Positions 31,330 through 37,362 of a DNA stretch of 43,845 nucleotides are shown piece after piece. Location of the stretch: NCBI GenBank assembly GCA_016204145.1, contig JACQLK010000021.1, positions 1-43,845 on the forward strand. The letters run 5' to 3'. A model generated the notes under the pieces. It was not told where the DNA came from. It saw only the letters and a list, made by a program, of their open reading frames with translations, and did not search any database. How positions within the stretch are numbered: position 1 is the stretch's first letter; each line of letters begins with the position of its first letter. This DNA is from Candidatus Pacearchaeota archaeon (GTDB lineage Archaea; Nanobdellota; Nanobdellia; Pacearchaeales; GW2011-AR1). The translations under genes were made by a program, and so were the position numbers.

Positions 31330-31746
31330 TTATTTGCTCCTAAAACTAAACCCCCTCTTTTCAATAACCTCTTTTATTCTTTTAATTTCACTGGGTAAAA
31401 TTGGGAAAGCTATAGGCAGACGCGCATCATATAATTTTTTTGATAAATCGTCTCTTGTGAAATGATATCCCATTGCGCTCATTCCGATAATAAACAAATT
31501 AGGATTTATTTTTCTAACATGTTCGGTATAATCTTCAGAAGTTCCCTCTACTTGATAATTGTCTCCGGCATCAATTATAAGCACGTCATAATTTTTAGGA
31601 TTCCTTTCCCTATTGGCATAACTGGAATTGAGATTAAAATCAATTGTCTCGCATGGAAATTCGTCTTTCCATATCCTTGCTAATCCTTCTGGAGAATCTC
31701 CTTTAATCAACAAAATTCTCGGTTCTCTTGCTTGTTCTTGATTCAT
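31330..31746 (-). CDS. Receiver-like (CheY-fold) protein inserted between L22 and S3
   Basis: 138 residues. Alternating strands and helices resemble a response-regulator receiver: RILLIKGDSPE, YDVLIIDAGDN (the Asp where phosphorylation would occur), NLFIIGMSAMGYH, and a final LPIAFPILPSEIKRIKEVIEKRG. The classic acidic pocket after strand 1 is only partly present, so it may be a pseudo-receiver or another Rossmann-like domain. No output domain. Its ATG overlaps the L22 stop (ATGA). Codon use is AT-rich compared with L22 and S3. Function unknown. Confidence 0.65.
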   Translation of the reverse strand: MNQEQAREPRILLIKGDSPEGLARIWKDEFPCETIDFNLNSSYANRERNPKNYDVLIIDAGDNYQVEGTSEDYTEHVRKINPNLFIIGMSAMGYHFTRDDLSKKLYDARLPIAFPILPSEIKRIKEVIEKRGFSFRSK

Positions 31747-32330
31747 TTTTTCTTCTCCTCAGTTTTCTTCTTCGGAATTGCTTTAATAGTCATGTGCGTT
31801 CTTTTTTTTCTGACTGCGCCGAATTTTCCATAAGGTCTCGGCGCGTTGTTCGGAATCGCTTCTGAAATTATCGGATTCTCGACGCTGAGATAGTTTGCGT
31901 TTGAATTCAAACTTTTGAGCAATTTTATGAAAATCTCCGACGCGTTCTTCGGATATCTTCCCGACATTATGTTTCCTTTTCTGTGCGGGATTTCTCCTTT
32001 CATCGGAACCGCCTTTCTTTTCGCAATGACTTCTTCCAAATCGCTTATCGCCCTTTGAATCTCCTTTCCTTTTATGAATCTGCATATCGCTCCCGCAGTT
32101 TTCGTCGACATTGGAAGCGAGTTCGCGTTTACAACCGCTTCTGTTTTTTTCGGAACTTCTTTCTTTTTACTTTGGGAAACTTGAAAATCTCCGATTTTCT
32201 TTTTCTTTTCTTCGGGTTTTTTCTCCTTTGTTTTTTCAGAGGTTTCTTTTTTATTTTCTTCTTTGATTTCCGCTTTCAGCTTTTCTTTGTTTTCTTTTTC
32301 AAGTTTATTTTCGTTTTTTTCTTCCGCCAT
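31743..32330 (-). CDS. rpl22: Ribosomal protein uL22 with charged N-terminal extension
   Basis: 195 residues. The conserved part (about 73-185) contains MSTKTAGAICRFIKGKEIQRAISDLEEVI, VPMKGEIPHRKG and GAVRKKRTHMTI. The first 65 residues are a low-complexity Lys/Glu tract (KENKEKLKAEIKEENKKETS) not typical of archaeal uL22. L22 lines the exit tunnel; the extension would project from the ribosome surface. ATGA-coupled to the receiver-like gene. Confidence 0.95.
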   Translation of the reverse strand: MAEEKNENKLEKENKEKLKAEIKEENKKETSEKTKEKKPEEKKKKIGDFQVSQSKKKEVPKKTEAVVNANSLPMSTKTAGAICRFIKGKEIQRAISDLEEVIAKRKAVPMKGEIPHRKGNIMSGRYPKNASEIFIKLLKSLNSNANYLSVENPIISEAIPNNAPRPYGKFGAVRKKRTHMTIKAIPKKKTEEKKK

Positions 32331-32332
32331 TT

Positions 32333-32734
32333 TTATTTCTTCGCGTTCGCCTTTGTTCCTTTAGTTGCGCCTATTCCGGCTTTTCCGTGTTTTATTTTTC
32401 CTCTTGTCGGTGCGAATTCCCCGAATTTATGCCCAAGCATTTCTCCGACGACTTCAATGGGGACGAAGTTTCTTCCGTCGTGAATTTGGATTTTCATTCC
32501 GATCATTCCCGGAACAACTATCAAATCCCTTTTGTGCGTTCTTATCGCCTTGCTTCTCGCGATTTTTTTGTTCGCGCGGTTTATGAAATTCTCTATGTCG
32601 TTAAACTGTCTGAGAACAAATCTTCTTTCCCGCGAGGCAAGAAGCTTCGCAAACTCTCTGACATCAAGCGCTTTCATTTCTTCAATCGTCTTTCCTCTGA
32701 ATGTAAATTGTTTTTTTGTCGTTTCGTTTGCCAT
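32333..32734 (-). CDS. rps19: Ribosomal protein uS19
   Basis: 133 residues: FTFRGKTIEEMKALDVREFAKLLASRERR is the archaeal N-terminus, with IRTHKRDLIVVPGMIGMKIQIHDGRNFVPIEVVGEMLGHKFGEFAPTR as the diagnostic core. It contacts the A-site head. It starts 1 nt after the 110-residue orphan gene. Confidence 0.95.
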   Translation of the reverse strand: MANETTKKQFTFRGKTIEEMKALDVREFAKLLASRERRFVLRQFNDIENFINRANKKIARSKAIRTHKRDLIVVPGMIGMKIQIHDGRNFVPIEVVGEMLGHKFGEFAPTRGKIKHGKAGIGATKGTKANAKK

Positions 32735-32735
32735 T

Positions 32736-33068
32736 TTATATCAAGTCAGTCAATGAGGGATATTTAGTTCCGTATGTTGAAAAACTCCTTGAAGAAATTA
32801 CTCCTTCATGGGTTATTGTTATATCTTTTCTGTTAATATGATATCCCACAAAACAATCACCTGCATTGGCTTGAGGCCTGCAAAAATCAAAACCTTCGTC
32901 TTGCATCCCTTTAAATCTCTGTCCTGTGAATAATGCAAGTCCGCGATATTCATCGGAATCGTTTATTTTTCCGCTCCCGACGCTGATTATAATGACGTCT
33001 CCTTTTGCAAGCGACTCTAATTCCTCTGTCGTTTCCAACCTTTTTATTTTAATTTCATCTGTTTTCAT
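32736..33068 (-). CDS. Unknown 110-residue protein inserted between L2 and S19
   Basis: From ATG 33068; the track's upstream extension runs into L2 in another frame. The sequence begins MKTDEIKIKRLETTEELESL and has GDVIIISVGSGKI, YRGLALFTGQRFKGM, NAGDCFVGYHINRKDITITHEG. It looks like a compact beta-rich domain; no family recognised. Gaps of 1 nt separate it from L2 and S19, so it is fully inside the operon. AT-rich codons compared with its neighbours. Ribosome-associated or acquired function both possible. Confidence 0.65.
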   Translation of the reverse strand: MKTDEIKIKRLETTEELESLAKGDVIIISVGSGKINDSDEYRGLALFTGQRFKGMQDEGFDFCRPQANAGDCFVGYHINRKDITITHEGVISSRSFSTYGTKYPSLTDLI

Positions 33069-33069
33069 T

Positions 33070-33771
33070 TTACCTTTTCTTTCTCCCTGTTCTTCTTGGC
33101 CTAAGATGTCCGACTCTTGCTCCCGGAGGAGCGTTTCTCTTCGCAATTTTGCTCTTAGGTCTTTTTCCTCTTCCGGAACCGAACGGATGGTCGATTGCAT
33201 TGACCTTGACTGCTGAAGTTCTCGGCCAAAGTTTTCCTTTTGATTTTTTCAAGTGGAATTTTTTTCCGGCTTTCACAAACGGCTTGTCCAATCGCCCGGA
33301 GCCGGCAATGATTCCTATTACTGCCCTGCAATCCGGATTTAATTTCTTTTCTTTTTTTGAAGGAAGCATTATTTGAACAAAATTTTCCGATGTTCCGGTT
33401 ACAATGGCCGAGCTTCCGGCCGTCTTTATGAAAATTCCTCCGTCGCCGGGGCGCGATTCCACGTCGTAAATTTGCGTTTTCACGGGAATATCTTTCAGCC
33501 GGACTATGTTTCCGTTTTGAATCTCATTTGTATCGAATTTTATTTTCTGCCCTTCAATCATTCCTTCAAACGCAGGCATGTAAAAAGCTCCGCCGTTGTA
33601 AACAATCTTCGCCAAAGGGGCGGTGTGCGCGATTGAATTCTGCAATTTCACGACGGTTCCCTCTCCGGAAATTCTCGCGGGATATTTCAATTCAAATCTG
33701 TAAGCCCTTCTTCTTACTCTGTAAGTTCCGCTTCCCTTTCCTCTTGCTTGTGAAATTATTCTCTTAGCCAT
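33070..33771 (-). CDS. rpl2: Ribosomal protein uL2
   Basis: 233 residues: ISQARGKGSGTYRVRRRAYRFELKYP start, the KOW-like core and the C-terminal VNAIDHPFGSGRGKRPKSKIAKRNAPPGARVGHLRPRRTGRKK with the essential HPFGSG...GR segment near the peptidyl transferase centre. Follows L23 by 4 nt. Confidence 0.95.
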   Translation of the reverse strand: MAKRIISQARGKGSGTYRVRRRAYRFELKYPARISGEGTVVKLQNSIAHTAPLAKIVYNGGAFYMPAFEGMIEGQKIKFDTNEIQNGNIVRLKDIPVKTQIYDVESRPGDGGIFIKTAGSSAIVTGTSENFVQIMLPSKKEKKLNPDCRAVIGIIAGSGRLDKPFVKAGKKFHLKKSKGKLWPRTSAVKVNAIDHPFGSGRGKRPKSKIAKRNAPPGARVGHLRPRRTGRKKR

Positions 33772-33775
33772 GTTA

Positions 33776-34012
33776 TTATATTATTCCCAACTTCGTCGCA
33801 ACGTCGATTGCGGGAGACGTTTTTTTTAATTTAACGTAAGCGTATCTTTTATTGTCTCTTAACAAAGTTCTTATTTTTTCAACTTTAACTTCAAACAAGT
33901 CCTCGATTTCTTTTTTTATTTTTTCCTTTGTCATTTCCTTTCCAAGTTGGAATGTCAGCGTGTTTTGCAATTCAATGAGCATTACCGCTTTTTCAGTTGT
34001 TACCGGTTTCAT
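33776..34012 (-). CDS. rpl23: Ribosomal protein uL23
   Basis: 78 residues: PVTTEKAVMLIELQNTLTFQLGKEMTKEKIKKEIEDLFEVKVEKIRTLL and a C-terminal AIDVATKLGII, all conserved in archaeal uL23, the SRP and chaperone docking site at the tunnel exit. Its ATG overlaps the exonuclease stop (ATGA), so translation is coupled to a cargo gene rather than to L4. Confidence 0.95.
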   Translation of the reverse strand: MKPVTTEKAVMLIELQNTLTFQLGKEMTKEKIKKEIEDLFEVKVEKIRTLLRDNKRYAYVKLKKTSPAIDVATKLGII

Positions 34013-34680
34013 CTTTTCAATTCCTCCGGAACTTCGTATTTTGAATATTCTTCAAACATATTTTTTCCATAAAGCAATCTTGAAAAACATTCGGCGGTGA
34101 GTTTGCAATCCTCGAGCGCGTTGTGCGCGTTTCCTTTCTGGACAATTTTCCCGTCGACGATTTGCGTTCTTTTGTCCGGAAGCCCGCAGAAATTCAAAAT
34201 GTTTGTGAGATTCATATTGCTCTCAAATCCGTCAGTATCTTTTCCTGGTCTTATAAGAAATTCATCATTTATCTTAAGATGCATTGCTTGGGCGATACTA
34301 TGCAGATCAAATGCCCTGTGCTGAATCGGCTTTTTCAATCCGTATTTCTTTGCTCTTATTTCAATTATGGAGATATCAAACTGCGGATTTTGGCATAAAA
34401 CGTTTCTCATCGCTCTTCCAGCCATCCATTTGAAGAAATTTTTCAAAAGCTCTTGTTGTGAAATTTTTTCCTCATCTCTTAATTCATCTTCTGTTTTTCC
34501 AATTATTACTAATGCGTCTTTTTCTATAAAATCGTCGTCGTCAATCCTAGATTCTTCCAAAAATTCTTCCATCGTATTCAAATCAATTGCGCCTATCTGC
34601 CATATTCCGCATTTCACTCTATCTAACCCGGAGGTCTCAATATCAAGAACAATCGGCATGATGTTTGATTTTATGCTCAT
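34009..34680 (-). CDS. DEDD-type 3'-5' exonuclease inserted between L4 and L23
   Basis: 223 residues with the DnaQ/RNase T-like motifs: Exo I IVLDIETSGLD (D and E ligands), Exo II LCQNPQFDISIIEI (D), Exo III GNAHNALEDCKLTAECF (H and D; DEDDh type). It has no polymerase or helicase domain. It could trim RNA or DNA 3' ends; the ribosomal-operon position makes an RNA substrate attractive but unproven. It overlaps L4 and L23 by ATGA at both ends. AT-richer and with more internal acidic residues than its neighbours. Confidence 0.85.
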   Translation of the reverse strand: MSIKSNIMPIVLDIETSGLDRVKCGIWQIGAIDLNTMEEFLEESRIDDDDFIEKDALVIIGKTEDELRDEEKISQQELLKNFFKWMAGRAMRNVLCQNPQFDISIIEIRAKKYGLKKPIQHRAFDLHSIAQAMHLKINDEFLIRPGKDTDGFESNMNLTNILNFCGLPDKRTQIVDGKIVQKGNAHNALEDCKLTAECFSRLLYGKNMFEEYSKYEVPEELKR

Positions 34681-35474
34681 TTTAATTTTTCCCCCAATTC
34701 CTTGATTGCTTCTTCCGTGTAAACCGTCAATCTCCCGAGTCCGCCATTTGCCAAATCGTTGACGCCGAGGTTTCCGACTTTTGCAACGTCGATGATTTTT
34801 GAATTTGTTTTTTCCTTGTTTCCCGTCACGAGAAGCATCCCTGCATTTTGCTTGTATTTTCTTCCCCTTAATTTTCCTTTTCCGCTTCTCATTGTTTTTA
34901 TCCTTAATGCAAGTCCGAAAAGCTTTTCCTCAAGAATATTTTTCAGCAATTTCACAAAATCCTTTGTCTTCAACCCGAGAACTTTTGATTCAATGACAAA
35001 AGGAAGGTTTTTTATTTTCTCGTCTTTCAATGTGAAATATTTCTTTGACAATTTCTCGGAATTTGCCGTCGCGATGATTGCGGATTTCAACGCAATTCCC
35101 ATTTCTTTTTTGTTTATTTTTTTTCTCGTAAGCATTTTCAAAATTTTCGGAGGATGCGCCCTTCTTCCGCCTCGCGTGCTCGGCGCTGTCGCGCCTTCCC
35201 AATTGAACTGGCTTCCCCTTCGCGAAAATATTTTTCTCGGAATTCTTGAAAGCCCCTTTCCCCGGTCGGATTTCCAAACGTGTCTTCTATGGCTCAGAAT
35301 TCCGGAGGCGGAAGATTGATTTCCGCTCATTGGCGAAGGTGCATACGGTTGCTTTATCTTCTTCGCTTCAAGAACTTTTGCGACGATGTCTTCTCTTATA
35401 TTTTCATTGAAAAATTTCGGCAACTCGATTTCCTTTGATTTTTTCCCGCTTGAATCGAAAACTTGCGCTTTCAT
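34677..35474 (-). CDS. rpl4: Ribosomal protein uL4
   Basis: 265 residues: the archaeal loop with basic GKGLSRIPRKIF and GRRAHPPKILKMLTRKKINKKEMG segments that reaches the exit tunnel, and a C-terminal NLGVNDLANGGLGRLTVYTEEAIKELG. L4 is an early assembly protein. Its ATG overlaps the TAA of a 16-codon mini-ORF, which in turn overlaps the preceding orphan gene. Confidence 0.95.
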   Translation of the reverse strand: MKAQVFDSSGKKSKEIELPKFFNENIREDIVAKVLEAKKIKQPYAPSPMSGNQSSASGILSHRRHVWKSDRGKGLSRIPRKIFSRRGSQFNWEGATAPSTRGGRRAHPPKILKMLTRKKINKKEMGIALKSAIIATANSEKLSKKYFTLKDEKIKNLPFVIESKVLGLKTKDFVKLLKNILEEKLFGLALRIKTMRSGKGKLRGRKYKQNAGMLLVTGNKEKTNSKIIDVAKVGNLGVNDLANGGLGRLTVYTEEAIKELGEKLK

Positions 35475-35524
35475 TATGCAAAACTCCTCCAGTTTTGTAT
35501 GCTGAAAAATTTCCTGTTTTTCAT
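35474..35524 (-). CDS. Mini-ORF before L4 (16 codons)
   Basis: It encodes MKNRKFFSIQNWRSFA. ATG 35524 overlaps the TGA of the 83-residue orphan gene (ATGA); its TAA overlaps the L4 ATG (TAATG). It contains GGAGGA about 10 nt before L4. It is a near copy of the mini-ORF before S8 (about 45 of 53 nt match by eye). Confidence 0.45.
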   Translation of the reverse strand: MKNRKFFSIQNWRSFA

Positions 35525-35772
35525 TTTATTTCAATTCCATATCTTCTCTTTAATTCCTTTGAATTGTTAAATAAATAATCATCATACATTGTCGTATCAA
35601 TTAGAAAGCTTTTTGCTACTTCCATCGTCTGCAAATATTCATCAACCGCAACTTGAGGAGATACATTTCTGTTTCCCCCCTTTTCAATCACAGATTCCAA
35701 TTGATTGACTTTTGATTTCAACGCTTCAATTATTCCCTTTTCCAATAAATCTCCATTGACTTTGTATCTCAT
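35521..35772 (-). CDS. Unknown 83-residue protein inserted between L3 and L4
   Basis: Mostly helical and charged: MRYKVNGDLLEKGIIEALKS, VNQLESVIEKG, YLQTMEVAKSFLIDTTMYDDY, ELKRRYGIEIK. No motif or family recognised. ATG 35772 overlaps the L3 stop (ATGA) and its TGA overlaps the mini-ORF start (ATGA), so it is tightly built into the operon. Codon use is AT-rich compared with L3 and L4. Confidence 0.6.
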   Translation of the reverse strand: MRYKVNGDLLEKGIIEALKSKVNQLESVIEKGGNRNVSPQVAVDEYLQTMEVAKSFLIDTTMYDDYLFNNSKELKRRYGIEIK

Positions 35773-36698
35773 TGTTCAATCACCTCGTACATTTTTTTCT
35801 TTTGCCTTTTCGTTTCCCTCAACGGACTTGTAATTAAAACCTGTCTTTTCGCAGGACCTTGAACCGAGCCGTTGACAAGAATGTAGTCGGTTTTCACATC
35901 GCCGTAATTTTTTATTCCCTTGAATTTTTCCTTTCCCATTGAAAGAATCTTGCTGTTGTAAACGATTCTTGTGAACATTCCCATCTGTCCGGCGAGCGGT
36001 GCGCGGAAAGTTACTCTCGTCGGATGCCACGGTCCCAAGCTTCCCGGACGTCGCTGTCCCTTCTCGGATTTGTGCGATTTCAAAGTCAGTCCGAATCTTT
36101 TTACCGGTCCTACGAGACCTTTTCCTTTTGTCAATCCCCTTAAATCAACCAACTGCCCCTTTTCAAAAACATCTGCGACGGAAATTTCTTTGTTTATATT
36201 TTCTTTTATGAAATTTATTTTTTCCTGAACGCTTCCCGCAATTCCCAACTCGGAAATGTCCGGCGTCTTTTTTATTCCTGTTTTCTTTATCTGTGAATAA
36301 ACGACGATTCTCGCGTCGTCGTAATCCTCTGATTTTATTTCGTCGATTTTTCCTTTTTTTGATTTCGGCATTTTTATCACCCTTTTCAATTCTTTGTCAA
36401 GGTTCTCCGAAAGAATTTCCGTCGCGACATTTCCGTTTTTGTAAAACCGCGCCGAAAGAATTTTCATAGGCGGGCACTCGATTATCGTCGCGGAAACCGC
36501 GATTCTTTTTCCCTTTGACATTGAATTCGGCGTGTTATCCAAGGCAATGAGCGAAGTCATACCTGCCTTGTATCCGATAAATCCCTTTAATTTTTTTCCT
36601 GTAGAAACAGCATCCCAATTAACATTCGGCAAAAATTTCTCAGCCCTTTTTCTGGGCCAAAACTGCAAACTTCCTTTTCTCGGTGATCTTGCTGTCAT
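35769..36698 (-). CDS. rpl3: Ribosomal protein uL3
   Basis: 309 residues: PRKGSLQFWPRKRAEK start as in archaeal uL3, GFIGYKAGMTSL, and GLVGPVKRFGLTLKSHKSEKGQRRPGSLGPWHP with GQMGMFTR, which lie near the peptidyl transferase centre. First gene of the S10-type operon. The leader contains a second ATG (36726) in another frame that overlaps the L3 start for 28 codons. Confidence 0.95.
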   Translation of the reverse strand: MTARSPRKGSLQFWPRKRAEKFLPNVNWDAVSTGKKLKGFIGYKAGMTSLIALDNTPNSMSKGKRIAVSATIIECPPMKILSARFYKNGNVATEILSENLDKELKRVIKMPKSKKGKIDEIKSEDYDDARIVVYSQIKKTGIKKTPDISELGIAGSVQEKINFIKENINKEISVADVFEKGQLVDLRGLTKGKGLVGPVKRFGLTLKSHKSEKGQRRPGSLGPWHPTRVTFRAPLAGQMGMFTRIVYNSKILSMGKEKFKGIKNYGDVKTDYILVNGSVQGPAKRQVLITSPLRETKRQKKKMYEVIEQ

Positions 36699-36760
36699 TT
36701 GTGCTTCTGAATGATGCGGATGTCATTTTATCCTACCCTGGAATGAAAATGAAAAGAAAA

Positions 36761-36775
36761 AGGAGATTTAAAAAG
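36761..36775 (-). promoter_or_regulatory. Promoter of the ribosomal operon
   Basis: The minus strand reads CCTTTTTAAATCTCC, about 70 nt before the L3 ATG, which predicts a leader of about 45 nt. It is one of the few non-leaderless genes here. The leader includes an out-of-frame ATG at 36726, so translation of L3 may be controlled through it. Confidence 0.5.
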
Positions 36776-36861
36776 GTTTTGAGGGGGATTTGAGACACGT
36801 TAAAAACGAATTTTTGTTCGGAAATAAAAACATTATTAAAGTTATAATTTATAGTTTTATC

Positions 36862-37110
36862 ATGGAAACAATGGAGAGTTTTGACGAAGAATTGTCTTGC
36901 AATGTCAGTATTATTCCCGAACAAATGGGTAAAAAAACAGTTTATATCGCCAGATGCGAGGAGTTGGGGATCAGCGATTTCGGCGACACCGTTGAGGATG
37001 CGCTGAATAATTTGAAGACATCCTTGCGTTTGCTGATAAGATACGCTCCCGAGAAAAAGCAGTTTCTTAAAAAAGACAAGCCGTTTTTAACAACCAGAAT
37101 CTTTCTTTAG
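36862..37110 (+). CDS. hicB: HicB-like antitoxin
   Basis: 82 residues from ATG 36862 (ATG 36871 also possible). The HicB core is visible: VSIIPEQMGKKTVYIARCEELGISDFGDTVEDALNNLKTSLRLLIRYAPE. There is no recognisable HTH or ribbon-helix-helix DNA-binding domain, so it may not autoregulate in the usual way. TATA-like sequence near 36835. It is convergent with hicA and overlaps it by 4 nt at the 3' ends, unlike the usual co-directional hicAB operon. Confidence 0.8.
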   Translation: METMESFDEELSCNVSIIPEQMGKKTVYIARCEELGISDFGDTVEDALNNLKTSLRLLIRYAPEKKQFLKKDKPFLTTRIFL

Positions 37111-37337
37111 TAGTGTTTGAAAAATTCTTCCCTTGATATTCCGAGCTGATTGTTTATTATGTCTGTCAATGTCCCGACGGGAATTTCTTTTTTATGCACC
37201 GGAATGGTGATTGTTTTACTAAATCCATTAATTTCTCCTTTCATTATCACATGAGTGCCGCTTTGATGCAATATTCTAAAGCCCATCCTTATTATCGCCT
37301 TTACGACTTTTTTGGAATTTATGTTACTGAGTTTCAT
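37107..37337 (-). CDS. hicA: HicA-like mRNA interferase toxin
   Basis: 76 residues, the usual HicA length: SKKVVKAIIRMGFRILHQSGTHVIMKGEINGFSKTITIPVHKKEIPVGTLTDIINNQLGIS. The catalytic His is in SGTHVIM and the double-stranded RNA-binding fold ends with the GTL..I...LGIS segment. It would cleave mRNA and be bound by HicB. It is on the opposite strand to hicB, tail to tail, so balance cannot come from one polycistronic mRNA. Confidence 0.88.
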   Translation of the reverse strand: MKLSNINSKKVVKAIIRMGFRILHQSGTHVIMKGEINGFSKTITIPVHKKEIPVGTLTDIINNQLGISREEFFKHY

Positions 37338-37362
37338 TTATGTCCTCTCTTAATGAATATAA

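Noticed and set aside
33069-33200. Upstream extension of the 110-residue orphan ORF
   Set aside because: It is an out-of-frame shadow of the L2 C-terminus; ATG 33068 follows the L2 stop by 1 nt.
36640-36726. 28-codon ORF overlapping the L3 start
   Set aside because: It is out of frame and extends into L3 without the clean stop/start overlap seen in the other mini-ORFs; kept only as a note on the leader.
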